A DNA stretch of 42,186 nucleotides from Xenoacremonium recifei (taxonomy: Eukaryota; Ascomycota; Sordariomycetes; Hypocreales; Nectriaceae): the NCBI GenBank assembly GCA_012184525.1, contig WOFQ01000119.1, forward strand, positions 1 through 42,186. The letters run 5' to 3'. Shown here piece by piece: positions 10,970 to 21,873 of the stretch; within the stretch, counting starts at the first letter, position 1, and each line of letters begins with the position of its first letter. A model generated the notes under the pieces. It ran no database searches. It saw only the letters and a list, made by a program, of their open reading frames with translations, and was not told the origin of the DNA. Made by a program: the position numbers and the translations under genes.

Positions 10970-12676
10970 CTAATCCACTACCTTCTCCTGCATCTTAGCA
11001 CCTACTTCAAGATCGCGAGTCTTCTTGTCGATAATGCCGAAGATAACATCAGTCTCCTCCAGTGTGAGCCCCGACGTCTCCGGCAGGAAGGAGAAAATGA
11101 CGAAAGCAGCAGCATTGGTCGTGCCAAACAGCATCCAGGTCTTCCAACCAATCTTTAGGACGAGAATAGGAGTAATGGCTACCGATGTTTGTTTTAGCCG
11201 GTGTTCGACACATGAATCTTGACGGATAGGACATAGCGCACCTGAGATCATATAGTTCGTGGCCCAGACGACAGCGACGGACATGGCCATACCGATATCA
11301 CGACTGCGTGCCGGGTACATCTCGCCAATGTATACCCATGACAGAGGGCCGTTCGTCAACGAGTAAACCACGACAAATAGGTATATACAAGCCATCTGTT
11401 CATATTATGTTAGAGTCGTTCTTAAAGGTAGAAGAGGATGACGCACCATTCCCTGGCCTGCTGGCCCAGGCGAAGTGGCTCCCTCCTTCGGAGGATGGGT
11501 TTTTAGTAGGGCACCGAATGTGAAGAGAAAAGCACCCTGAACCAGGGCGCCTCCGGCCAAGAGAGTTTTGCGCTTGAACACCTGGACCATTCCTATAAGG
11601 AAGAGCAAAGTGCACGCAAGCTTCAGCAGAGTAAACACTCCTGTTGCTAGAATCGCAGCACTTTGGCTACTGTACCCTACCTCGGCAAAGACAGTCGGGC
11701 CATAGTACAGTAGAGCGTTTTGGCCGGTCCAGACGGAACAAAAGGGCACAAGTATCCCCCACATAATTCGTTTCCAGTTGGACTTGTGGATGAACTCACG
11801 AATGACATGTCCCTGAGTGGTTGCAACCTCATGCTCAATTTGAACTCGCATCTCGGCAACCTCCCTTCGGACGCCTTCATCGTCAATGCTCTTGCCCCGC
11901 AGGTACGCTGTAGTCTGCAAAGACTCTTCCCAACGATCCATCTTGGCAAGCCAGCGAGGTGATTCGACGGTAAAGAGCGAGCCGACGAAAATGAGAACGG
12001 CGAGGATTACTTGGATGCCCAGGGGAAGACGCCATTGCTTAGACGAAGGCTCGAGATTCTTGGAGCATCCGTAACTCGTCCAGTAAGCAAGAACACCACC
12101 CGAGGCAAGAGCGAGCTCGAATACACTCATGAGCATTCCACGCAACTCTTTGGGAGAGCATTCTGCCACGTAAGAGGGCACCAAGTTACTGACCATACCA
12201 ACACCAAACCCTGCAATGACTCGTCCAGCGTAAATCATGGACAGTGAAGGCCCCTGGGCGGCGACTTGGAGCACTCCACCCACGATCAAAAAGAAAGAGC
12301 CTAGTGTGATGGTTCGAGGTCGACCGAGAACTCTGCTAATGATTGGTGGCAGCATTCCACCAAAGAAAGCCCCGGCGTTGAGCAGTGCAACTATGTTACT
12401 CTGCAAATAGACCTTTTTGTGGACGTCGTCCGCCATACCAAAGTCTTCTTGGAAGCTACCAAGGCCAATTCTGTCAGCGCCGCCCCAAGATCAAGGTCAT
12501 ATCTTCTTAGTCCTGTGGAAATCTCACCTTCGAAGAGCAATGACAGCTCCAGCGATGCCAGTATCAAAACCGAAGAGCATGGAACCCAAATTGGCCAGCG
12601 CCGAAACCATGACGGCGACTCGGTGCTGCTTGAGTAGGCTCAAGGTGCCTGCCATTTTGATGGAATCTTTCATCAT
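10970..12676 (-). CDS. MFS sugar-porter-family transporter
   Basis: Four exons, 12676-12528, 12455-11447, 11395-11242, 11178-10970, about 506 aa. It has sugar-porter marks: GFDTGIAGAV in helix 1, GRPRT after helix 2, AGRVIAGFGVGM, VPSYVAECSPKELRG, VESPRWL before the central loop, and PARSRD then FLPETSGLTLEE near the C-terminus. Twelve membrane helices are expected in the plasma membrane. The first intron has two in-frame acceptors 15 nt apart; the downstream one gives LRSFQEDFGM and is preferred. Intron 3 (11241-11179, 63 nt) is in frame without a stop. Its place in the cluster suggests uptake of the pathway substrate (quinate-permease-like), but a plain sugar is equally possible. Confidence 0.9.
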
Positions 12677-13437
12677 AGGATACTGCGGATGTTAGTCGGA
12701 GTTGCTCCACAATAGTTGAATCATACGACTGAATCCTGGGAGTTTGGGTGTTAATATGAGTTTACGACGCATAGAAGAAAGACGGACGGCCTGGGTGACC
12801 AGCCTCTCAACATCTCGGAAGTAGCTTCCTATCAAACGATAAGTGTAGACGACCTAGACCTGCCTTGGTGTAGTCTCTAGCCTTTACTCCATTCCAAGGT
12901 TAGCAGAGACTGGTAGAGACTGGGCGTTATCAAGACTAGTCTGTTATTAAACCGATATACCCCGCACAGCCAGGACCCAATCTCGCTTTTTTGATAAGAC
13001 GTGTCTTCATCCAGCGGATGCATCACTGGTGGACGCGACGGGAAAAAAGCGACCGATATCCTGGCAACGGCTAAGATAAACAAAAGAAGACCATATCCTT
13101 AATTTCGAGACCGGTTTTAACTAGAAGACGCTCTTGGCTTCGGCAAGACCTGTAATGACAACCGTAACTTCGCCACTTCTTATCGTAGAAAGGGTAGAGG
13201 TCTGCTGGTGATCCAATTGATGATAAGATCTTGTGTAGAGAGTGGAGACATTTCACCGGACCCGAGGTTGCCATTGGCAACATTAAACGCTTGTTTAACA
13301 TTGTTATTCATAGCGTGGATTTATAAGAGAAAACTTAAGCTTTCAGCTGGAAATACAGTGAGTTCATGAAGAGCTAGCTCCCTATATTTGCTTGTATCGT
13401 AACGAGGGACAACATTTCAATTTGAGCGCCGTCTCAC
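12677..13437. other. Intergenic region, transporter promoter
   Basis: 761 bp between the transporter start and the 3' end of the 3-HAO gene. An imperfect relative of the shared operator, GGAAG-TAG-CTTCC, lies at 12817-12829, 140-153 bp before the transporter start. No gene seen. Confidence 0.5.
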
Positions 13438-14081
13438 TTATTCCTTGATCAATTCGGCATCCTCAACTTTGCCACACAACTTACAACGCCGGTACTCCTT
13501 ATCATCAATCCAGTGTTGGATGAACGGCTTCAGCTGCGATCCCAAATCCGTGCAGTGAAAGACCTCCTCCTGAATGAGTGTGGGCTGCTCATGGTTTCCT
13601 TTAGAGCAGTACCACCTAAGTCTGTCGATACTACCCTCGGGCCTCACGCGCTCCATTACCATGCCGATGGTGTCTTTAAATCGGATGGGCGAATGAGGAG
13701 TGTTGCCTATTGCCAACACGTAGACGTCAGCTTGCCGTGAACTTAGTTCATGAGAAAGTCGTATATACCTGGGAGTAAAAAAGACTCGCCCTCCTTAATA
13801 TGAACATCCCGAAACTCGTTATTCTCAACGATTCGGAGCAGCATGGCTCCTTTCATCTGGTAGAACCATTCCTATTGTACTTAGCTTTACTCTAGATTCA
13901 GGACACCAGTCCTTACCTCTGTCTCGTTGACGTGAAAGTCATTGCGTTGATTTGGCCCACCGACCACCATGAGGACAAAGTCTTGGCCCGTATGCAAGCA
14001 GAAATTATTGACGGGCGGCTGCAGGAGACGATCATTGGTTGCCAGCCAGTGCAATAGAGGTGTTGGTTCCGGAATGGCCAT
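13438..14081 (-). CDS. 3-hydroxyanthranilate 3,4-dioxygenase
   Basis: Three exons, 14081-13917, 13871-13769, 13706-13438, about 178 aa. It opens the ring of 3-hydroxyanthranilate to 2-amino-3-carboxymuconate semialdehyde, normally in the cytosol. The cupin Fe ligands are H50, E56 and H94, with substrate-binding R46 and R98 in the family pattern (LLQPPVNN, GGPNQRNDFH, LLPGNTPHSPIRF). The start was chosen by family length; an in-frame ATG at 14141 would add 20 residues. Oddity: the C-terminal rubredoxin-like site, usually two CxxC pairs in fungal and bacterial enzymes, keeps CKLC but has C-S-K-G for the first pair. Diverges from the ACMSD gene across 340 bp. Being a second (cluster) copy besides a biosynthetic BNA1 is likely but not visible here. 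Confidence 0.92.
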
Positions 14082-14421
14082 TGCTGGATATGAAAGAGGG
14101 AGGCGGTCCTCAGCTTCTGTAATATCGGCTCCACTGACCATGAAGTAGTACGGAAGACTTCTAGCACCTATTTGGCTCAAAAGAAAAGGGTGTGGATTAA
14201 TCTCTGCCCAAGCCTTTCACGGATGACTTCCGGTGTTCCTGGATGCGCATCCGCTTGCTCCAGCCAGTGAACGTGGATTTGCAACAACACGATGATCTCC
14301 CCGGACAATATCCCACTCCCACAGTACTTGAACAAATTTCAGTTTCATTCCTTGTTGACATCACCAACTAAAGACAATCTGAACTCCCTGGATCGTGTCT
14401 GGCGTAGACTCCGACCTCAGA
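14082..14421. promoter_or_regulatory. Bidirectional promoter, 3-HAO and ACMSD genes
   Basis: 340 bp between the divergent start codons of two enzymes catalysing consecutive steps. It holds the palindrome at 14240-14253, near its centre. Confidence 0.7.
14240..14253. promoter_or_regulatory. TGGA-N6-TCCG near-palindrome with perfect 12-bp core
   Basis: TGGATGCGCATCCG; the inner 12 bp (14241-14252) is a perfect palindrome. It lies 159 bp from the 3-HAO start and 169 bp from the ACMSD start and matches the other cluster sites in 7 of 8 arm positions. Confidence 0.55.
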
Positions 14422-15636
14422 ATGGACACCTCTTCAAGATCTAGTTCAGAGGGATGCGCATGCAACCATACAACCCCTCAAACTGACATCGAAACGGCCT
14501 CCCATAGCCACGCCCTATTCCGGGTCGACATGCACACGCACATCATGCCCCCTACACTGCCAAACCTCGCCCGTTATCCATCTTCAACGGCGCAGTCGCC
14601 GTGGCTACAGCTCCAGCCCAACGCTGTGGATCTCTCCAAGAAGGACATGTACGTTGGAGGGCAGTTCTTTCGCACCATTGACGCAAATTGCTTCAATCCC
14701 GAAGTACGATTGGCAGAGATGAAGGCGAACGGTGTACAGGTACAGGTTCTAAGCACCATTCCAATCCTGTTCTTCTATGATCAGCCTGCCGAACCGGTTA
14801 TTGTCTTGGCGAAACATTTGAATGACCACATCGCCCAAGTGTGTCACAATTACCCTGAAAGCTTCATTGGTCTCGGCACTCTCCCCCTTCAAGGCATCGA
14901 CGAGTCAATTATAGAGCTTCATCGTTGCAAATATGAGCTTGGTCTCCGTGGTGTTGAAATTGGGACAACTATCGGTGATATGAGTCTTGATGACTTCCGC
15001 CTCGAGCCTTTCTGGGAAGCGTGCGAGGATCTGGACATGCCTCTGTTTGTACACCCTTTGGGTTACTCGTTGCCGAAGGAGAGCTTTCGATGGGGTAATT
15101 ACTGGGGAGCCTGGTTGGTTGGCATGCCCGCAGAAACGGCTCTAGCTATCCATGCTTTGACCGCTGGTGGCATCTTTGTTCGTCATCCAGGACTACGAAT
15201 GTGCTTTGCTCATGCTGGCGGATCTTTTCCTTCGCTCATTGGACGGATTCAGCACGGCTATGACTGCAGGCCCGACCTGGTGGCTCATCGCGCAGAGGCC
15301 GTCACCCCAACCGAGCATCTTACGCAACGGGAAAACATATGGATCGACAGTCTAGTACATGATCCCGACCTGCTGGAGTTTGCGGTCAAGAGAATAGGCA
15401 CGTCAAGGATTGTTATGGGAAGCGATTTCCCCTTTCCACTGGGTGAGATGCCCGAGCCAGGTAAAATGCTCGCTTCTGATGAGAAACTTAACAGTTTTCT
15501 CTCTTGGGAACAGCGTGCAGACATGCTGTCCCACAATGCCTTAAGATTCCTGGGCCTGGAGAAGGACTCAAGGTGGCTTGGGGAAAGAGACCAGATGCTA
15601 AAATCGTTTTTGGAAACAGGGGAATCTCAGATGTAG
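14422..15636 (+). CDS. 2-amino-3-carboxymuconate-6-semialdehyde decarboxylase (ACMSD)
   Basis: Intronless, about 404 aa; the first ATG in frame is used (translation could read back to a GTG at 14395). Amidohydrolase-fold Zn decarboxylase converting ACMS to 2-aminomuconate semialdehyde, which diverts flux away from quinolinate/NAD. Clear family blocks: VDMHTHIMP with Zn ligands H38 and H40, VQVLSTIPI, GLGTLPLQ, LFVHPLG (H211), WLVGMPAETALAI, CFAHAGGSFP, RPDL and GSDFPFPLGE with the catalytic/zinc Asp. About 35 residues precede the catalytic domain compared with the human enzyme. Divergently paired with the 3-HAO gene, the enzyme supplying its substrate. Very confident. Confidence 0.95.
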   Translation: MDTSSRSSSEGCACNHTTPQTDIETASHSHALFRVDMHTHIMPPTLPNLARYPSSTAQSPWLQLQPNAVDLSKKDMYVGGQFFRTIDANCFNPEVRLAEMKANGVQVQVLSTIPILFFYDQPAEPVIVLAKHLNDHIAQVCHNYPESFIGLGTLPLQGIDESIIELHRCKYELGLRGVEIGTTIGDMSLDDFRLEPFWEACEDLDMPLFVHPLGYSLPKESFRWGNYWGAWLVGMPAETALAIHALTAGGIFVRHPGLRMCFAHAGGSFPSLIGRIQHGYDCRPDLVAHRAEAVTPTEHLTQRENIWIDSLVHDPDLLEFAVKRIGTSRIVMGSDFPFPLGEMPEPGKMLASDEKLNSFLSWEQRADMLSHNALRFLGLEKDSRWLGERDQMLKSFLETGESQM

Positions 15637-15736
15637 CACAGGAGGCGGGTGAAGGTAAAGGGCCGGTCATTGATGAGGCCAGTCTCAGGCATTTCACATT
15701 GCGATTCCTGTCTAAGTGTGTCAATTCATGAGAATC

Positions 15737-18671
15737 CTAAAGTACACTCCAAATATCAAACGGTGCAGCCAGTTCTGTTGTGTCCAAGAAGGGACTCAGG
15801 TGGTCTGCCGAGAAGCAATTGTCCTTGTTCAGAAAATCACTCATATCAAACAAGCTTTCCCACTCGTTCGTACCTAACATCGGCGGCGCAGGCTGGTCTA
15901 GAAAGTCGTCGCGCCGTCGCTTGGACTCTAGCGATGGCTTGAGATTGAAGTCGTGTAGAAAGGATTGACTAGAGCTTTTTTGACCGTCTCCTCCGAGGTT
16001 CAATTTATTACTGGTGTTAGAACGCATGGTCGAAATATGGCGTTGTGGTGTAAGCTGGTGGTCTTCTGAGCAGCACATGTGTCGTTGTTGTCGCAACTGC
16101 TGGCCAGAGCTTTGCGGAAAATTCTTAAGGGCGGTCATCGATGAGCTAGGAGTCAGAGAGCGAGAATGAGAGGGTTGAAGTTCTCCGTCGTGGAAATAAC
16201 AACGCCCGGCTTTTCCGGCTTTCAGGACCTCGAGAGTGAATGCGAGAAACTCTTCCACGATCCCACAACATTTCCGAGCTCCAGGCCAAGTATGATCGAA
16301 GCATTTGAGCGCCTGCACGCCGTTCTGGACGTGACTCATGACCTCGGTCATCGAGAGCTCATCCTTGGAGATACGCAGACAGTGCATCAACAGCACGGAG
16401 CTTACAAATACCTGCTGTCCATAGAAGGTGAGGAAATGACAAGGGGGGATGCTACGCAAACTGTCGGCTGCTGACCCGATGCATTTAATTGCAGCACGAG
16501 CACACTGCATGATGGCCTCAGCATTACCAAGGGGGGACTCGCGATGGGGGTTTGCCATGAAAGGTTTGTGCAGGAGCATCACCGAAGCAAAGAAGGCGCA
16601 AAGGAGCACAGATCTTTCGGTAAAGTGCTGGCCCTGCGTAGCCTGCTTTATATGCGGCGGTACCGAGTCTGACGCCCATCTCTGAAGCGTACGACTAAGC
16701 TCATTGACCTTCTTTCTTAAACTCTGGCCGGAGTTATGCCATGCCTTGACATTGTTGATGGAGCTTGTCAAGGAAATTATCTCTCCGGAGGTACGATGAA
16801 GTCTGACCAACGCAAAGAACCCCGTGAGGTCTTCGATGTCTTCCGAGTAATTATTTGAAGGAAGTTCCAGGTCACAATCTGCATCGTTGATGGCTAACTG
16901 CCTCCCTAGGGAGATGGACAAAGATCGGTCGAGTATGTACAGACAGAGCCACAGGCAACGTCGCTTCTTCCAATCGACTTCTGGAAGACGTAGCTTCTCC
17001 GGTGAGCGCTTCTTTCGTCAGCAAAAATCACAAGAGGATATTCTTCAAGGTGGAATTATTCATCGGATCAGACATACGTGAAGGCCGAGGTCCTGGCCAA
17101 GACGGATAACAGTCCCGATGGTTGTCCATGCTTCAGCCTCGTTGCCAGTTGCAGCTAAGTAGGAACTCGACAAACCCATTGCGATAACCCTATTGATCGA
17201 GTTTTGTTGTGTGTTGAGCGGAATGGCGAGGTCGCCTATTGACATAACTGTATAGTGACTGTAGTCGAGAGCGTTCTTGGCCATTGCATAGAAGTAAAGC
17301 CCGAGACTTGCATGGCGATATTTGCGGCACCCAGGCTCATCAAATACAGGATCGTCTGAAGGCAACATACGTGAAGAAACGGCTAGCACCGCAAAAAAAA
17401 CTGACACGAAGTCGTTCATCTCATCGCCTGCCCCTAATAGGTGTTGATACTGGTGATGGAAGTCATCGCGTTGTATGATTGGAAACACGGGATATAGCCT
17501 ATCGTAAAAAGACTGCACTAGCTTGTTTACAAGGCATTGCGGAGGAATCTCGAAGGCATCGCGACGTGCTTCGAATCGATAAGCTGGGTCAACGCTCTCT
17601 GAAGGGGAGCCGAAGTAATACTCTCTTGTCTCGTAGCCCTTTTCTCTCAGGCCGCTCTGGATGTACGATCGTAAACCGTCGCATACATTAGCGATGCTGA
17701 CTGTGGCCTGGCTACCAACGTATCTGATCAACGCATGATCAGTTCTCTTATCATATCAATGGGGTACAACACCAGAAACGTACCGCAGTTCACCTGTTGA
17801 GTCGGTGTCGAGTATTCCATACTCGTCGGTATAAATACGGACTTCCCTTCGCCTTCGTTTAGGTTCTGGGATCTCGGGATCGCCGCACATGCCCTCGAAA
17901 GGCGCAAAGATATCACCAAAAGGAGACATTGCTGTCTCTTGTGCATGGGCATGGATCAGTCTTTCGGACTGCGGTGCCACCTTGTCTCTTCCAGGTGAAG
18001 GTCCTTCTCTGGGCGGCAACTTTCCAACGCGCGGGGGGGCTGTTGTTAGACTCACTTTCGGGACGGCAGCAGGACTGTTGCAACCTGCATCCTCCATGGG
18101 TCCATTCTCTTCTCCCGCTATGATAGCATCAAGTACCTGTTCACTCTTATCGTTCTCGTCTCCATGTGCCAAAGCGGCGCCGACGGTCTGCGAGGACTCC
18201 TCGGCTAGAGGCCGTCGCGGTGATGACCTATTACCTCCAGGACATGGACCTGGCCTTGAGTCTGATTGCTGTTCAGGATTCGATGTTGGGGTTTCTTGGC
18301 TTGCCTGCCGCTCCAAGAACTCTCGGAACATGGCCTCCATTGATAGCATTCGGTTTTCTAGACTTTGGATTTGCCTAAGCTTGTGAGTCAAGTACTTCCA
18401 AGGACGACTTTAAGACTCCTTACTCCATTGGGACACCCTTGCCACTGGGTCCGAAACTATACTCTGGATAGACGCAGTCGACCGAGTTGCTGATGCATGT
18501 ATTGCAGGGCTCAGACCCGTCACATTTGGCCTTTTTCGCTTTGCACCAGTTGCAGGCACGCCAAACACGCTTGCGTCCCTGTGGCGGGCGAGCTGCATTG
18601 ACCAGCGATAAGGCGCGAGCTGGCTCGTCGCCAGCGACAGTAGCAGCGGAGCGGAGAGATTTCGACGCCAT
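15737..18671 (-). CDS. Zn2Cys6 transcription factor, about 919 aa, probable cluster regulator
   Basis: Four exons: 18671-18424, 18374-17784, 17723-17078, 17011-15737. The N-terminal zinc cluster is C40-x2-C43-x6-C50-x5-C56-x2-C59-x6-C66 with a basic KAKKAK helix, followed after the first intron by a coiled-coil-like stretch (SLENRMLSMEAMFREFLERQ). The middle carries the Fungal_trans (PF04082) pattern: LYPVFPIIQRDDF, then GLHxxS...RRCLWLCLYILDRSLSISLGRQLAI across the last intron. The last intron ends in a tandem acceptor (aag-aag; exon 4 from 17011 or 17008). Lying between the ACMSD and cupin genes, it is the natural candidate to bind the shared CGGA-N5/6-TCCG sites. Nuclear; the inducer is unknown, presumably a pathway intermediate. 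Confidence 0.88.
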
Positions 18672-19339
18672 GTTGCTGGAGGCCAACAACCATGGGACAG
18701 GGGAGTATAAGAGCTCTGGACTTTTGTACAGCGGGGACGGGGGCCTTCTTCATCATCCAGAGACGAGCAGATAACTAGTTACGTAGTGTCGGAAGTCGGA
18801 GATAAGAGCCCGGCAATTGCAACTTTCGCCATCCACCGAGTACTCCAGATTAGGATACGGGCCAAGTCCCCAAGTACGTCTCTTTATGTAGCTACAGAGA
18901 AAAAGGAGAAATGTAAGGGTCTGCTTATCGGTTGATAAAATCTCAATTTTACGCCCCTTTCTTATCACTTCTGTTTCGTCAAGTAACAACCAACAACAGT
19001 TCTGTTGAGCAAATGCAAGCGGCCCACGAGAGGATAAACAGGGACACGTTCTAACAGACCAACAAGCAAGGCTCACACTATCGTGGACGTCCCGAGACAA
19101 GGTGGAAACTATTGAATAGAACTAGCGTAGCAAGCAAACACACTGTCATTAATACAAATGCAAATCAACAGTAGCAGACCCGCTTATCGCTAGAGGTTTG
19201 AGATGTTTGAAGCCATTATCGACTCGATCTAGTCCTACGGCGTGCGTACTTCTGTGTTTTTCGTTGGTCAATTTTCAACAACGAAAGCAGTGGCTGGAGC
19301 GAAATGACGAGGCCATCGCCTAACCGCCCTTGACCCATT
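18672..19339. other. Intergenic region upstream of the regulator
   Basis: 668 bp containing the regulator's promoter and the 3' flank of the cupin gene. No copy of the CGGA-N5/6-TCCG repeat was found, only a direct CGGAAGTCGG near 18789. No gene seen. Confidence 0.5.
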
Positions 19340-20365
19340 TCAATTCGCAGATCTATAAATCCCCAGGTTCAGTTGCATTGGTTTATCGGTGAAGCAGAAC
19401 AGATACATTGTAGGACAGTCCACATCCGCAGTAACACTGAACTCATGCCACGGCGGAATGACAAAGGCATCTCCAGGACCCCATGAAAGAGTGTAAGTGT
19501 TCCTGCTGTTTGGTAATGTCACATGCGTCTGCCCGTGGCCGGCATGCACTTGGAACACGTAACTTGCTGTGTTTTGGCGTACGTTTGATGATTGACCAGC
19601 ATCGATACGCTCTGCAAATGCCCCGATTATCCTCGAGACCGACAAGCCTCCAGGTAACGTATACTCTTTGGAGGCATATGGTCCGGGTATGGCATCAAGT
19701 CCGGCTTGCATCGAAACCCAAGGAAATTTCATGTCCTCGCAGTCAGCGTCGACGACTGGTTTGGAGCTGTGGTACTGAGTAGGGTGCTCGTCCTCGTAAT
19801 GCTCAGTAAAGTCGATGGGGATGAGCTTGAACAACGGAATGTTCAGACCGTCCAGCCAGATAACATCGTCATCGCCTTCGTTACCGTGATCATGCCATTT
19901 CCATTGCGGAGTGATGATCAAGTCGCCCGGCTGCATGTACATCTTCTTGCCGTCGATGGCGGTGTATCCTTTGGAGCCTTCGATCAGGAACCTCACCGCG
20001 AATGGCGTATGTCGATGGCAGAGGGCCTGTTCACCAGGTGTGATAAGCTGGTGTGCTGCGAGTAGCACCTCCGAGGTATGTGGCGAGACTTTGCCGCCGG
20101 GGTTGACCATCAAGACGGCACGGCGCTCGGCTTCATGGGCTGGGACGATGTCTACCGCAGCCTGCAGAAGCCTCTTCATATCTTGGTACTTCCATACTGC
20201 CGGAATATGTTTCGAGTGAGGCTCATGTCCAGTTGGTGGAGCCCCCGTATTCCAGAGCGGAACGAGATCTTTCTGTCGAATTTGCTTTTCGAGAGCGGCC
20301 TTGTCCAGGTCTTTCAACGGCTCAGGTTGAATTTCCGATGGGACGATCACTTTGGCTGGAGACAT
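19340..20365 (-). CDS. Gentisate 1,2-dioxygenase-like bicupin
   Basis: Intronless, 341 aa, the usual family length. The N-terminal cupin has H117 and H119 in CHRHTPFAVRFLIEG and H158/H160 in WKWHDHGNEGDD, followed by VIWLDGLNIPL, the fingerprint of gentisate/salicylate/1-hydroxy-2-naphthoate dioxygenases. The C-terminal cupin (about 265-330) keeps HAGHGQTH and IPPWHEF. The protein should be a cytosolic Fe(II) ring-cleaving dioxygenase acting on a hydroxylated or amino-hydroxylated benzoate. It has no step in the 3-hydroxyanthranilate route, so it may serve a parallel branch. A shared palindrome lies 166-178 bp upstream, arguing for co-regulation. The exact substrate is undetermined. Confidence 0.9.
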   Translation of the reverse strand: MSPAKVIVPSEIQPEPLKDLDKAALEKQIRQKDLVPLWNTGAPPTGHEPHSKHIPAVWKYQDMKRLLQAAVDIVPAHEAERRAVLMVNPGGKVSPHTSEVLLAAHQLITPGEQALCHRHTPFAVRFLIEGSKGYTAIDGKKMYMQPGDLIITPQWKWHDHGNEGDDDVIWLDGLNIPLFKLIPIDFTEHYEDEHPTQYHSSKPVVDADCEDMKFPWVSMQAGLDAIPGPYASKEYTLPGGLSVSRIIGAFAERIDAGQSSNVRQNTASYVFQVHAGHGQTHVTLPNSRNTYTLSWGPGDAFVIPPWHEFSVTADVDCPTMYLFCFTDKPMQLNLGIYRSAN

Positions 20366-20855
20366 GACAAAGGTTTTCAGCTGGTGGCTTCAAGTTGTTT
20401 TGCAGGGTTCCATTGCCCGCTACGTGATGCTGGGAGACGCACTCGATTAGTAGGTTCAGGGCGGCTTACCCCATTCTTGCAATCATCGTTTAGCCAACAT
20501 GCTTGAGGGCCCTCCGTCATACGGACATCCCGGATAACTTCCGGGCTTCCGAGATATCTAGCAATAAGCGGTGTTTTTATTAATGAGGACTTATCTGGCC
20601 ACAGAAATTGATCCACATTCCATCGGAGACCGGAAGATACCCGACTGTCTGTCAATTCTCATTGGCTACCCTGTACCTCCGGTGGATTTCCTTTTGGTCC
20701 AGTTTACTCCGTGGTTACTCAGTAACCAGTACCGGACTCCCAAGCTACCCTGTAGCATTGAAACTCGTTCCTGCCCAAATGCTCACAACTTCAATCTCAA
20801 GACCACTTATGAAATCGATATCATGATCGGAAAAGGCATTTGGATCAGTAAGAAC
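20366..20855. other. Intergenic region, cupin promoter and hydrolase 3' flank
   Basis: 490 bp without a gene. It holds the palindrome at 20531-20543. Confidence 0.55.
20531..20543. promoter_or_regulatory. CGGA-N5-TCCG inverted repeat, cupin promoter
   Basis: CGGATAACTTCCG (CGG-N7-CCG), 166-178 bp upstream of the cupin start. Same form as the sites at 22004 and 25266. Confidence 0.5.
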
Positions 20856-21873
20856 CTAAAACTTGGTCGCCTTAACAAGATCTAAAATGCGCGGTCCCAG
20901 CGTCTCGCCCTTCAATCCGATTGCAAGGGCGTAACTGACGTGGTTGTGTCCCTCGATCGTCTCAAATAACGGCATAGCACCCATTTTCTGGCGATAGGAT
21001 TGTATGAATGCGAAGTTTGCGTCAAGTATCTCATCCGAGTCGTACTGCCCTACCATAATCACAATCCTGCACCTATGTTCTTCTGCGAGCCTCTCCCAGC
21101 CGGATTCCCTGAAGAGAGCCAGCGCTGTCGATTTTTCCACAATGTCCTCGACTTCAACATCGTAGTATTTAAACATGTTCGCTCTTCTTCGAGCAAGGTT
21201 TAGGTTGTATCGGTATGGTGCGCTGAGTAGAATGGCGTTCTTTAGGCCCCGGATGCTTATTCTTGAGGAGAAGAGTGCCATGGCGAAGTGGGCTGCTCCC
21301 GCGCTCTGACAAACCGCGTGAATGTCAGTGTTTGAGCCGCCGTACTCAGCCACATGCTGTTCAATCCAGTCAAGACAATTGGCAATATCTTCAGCACCAT
21401 CTGGAAATCGGGCGCCCGGGAGGAGTCTGTAGGTGGCCACGACACAGACACATTCATGCGATGCAAAAAAGTATCCTGCTATGTGTCAGTGATGTAATCC
21501 GACGATCTAGTGGTCGGTAGCGAACCAATATTGCTATGCAGATGGTTAGAAATGTCGATGTCGCCAGCAGTGAACCCTCCACCGTGGAAATAAACAACTA
21601 CTGGTCTCGGTTCAGCCGCGGCTTTGGGGGCGAAGATCTATTCTCGTCAATGAACGTGTTTCCGTAGGAAAGGGCTGCCTTTACAGTAAGCCGGTGCCTC
21701 GAATCTGAGCCATATTTCAACCCTTTGACTACTCGTATTGGCTCTGCTATAGCTTTCGAGAACTCATGCTCGTGGGCTCGGGTAAAAAACTGCTCGCACT
21801 CGGCGTTCACGGAGAGGTCCCATCGCTTGCCATGACGAGCAATAACCCGGCTCCATGATTGAAGGCTGGCCAT
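20856..21873 (-). CDS. Alpha/beta hydrolase (carboxylesterase / arylformamidase-like)
   Basis: Three exons, 21873-21685, 21637-21526, 21475-20856, about 306 aa. It has the oxyanion motif HGGG in VVVYFHGGGF, the TYRLLP strand, a nucleophile elbow C-Q-S-A-G (usual G-x-S-x-G with the first Gly replaced by Cys), an acid in GQYDSDE and the histidine in EGHNHVSY. Splicing was decided by restoring RLTIFAPKAAAEP and NIGYFFASHE. It is divergent from the dehydrogenase gene across 261 bp holding one shared palindrome. In this setting it could release an aminobenzoate-type substrate from an ester or amide, or act like kynurenine formamidase; the family alone does not tell which. Confidence 0.85.

Noticed and set aside
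14082..14141. Upstream ATG at 14141 as the 3-HAO start
   Set aside because: It would add 20 residues not found in the family; the ATG at 14081 fits the usual length.
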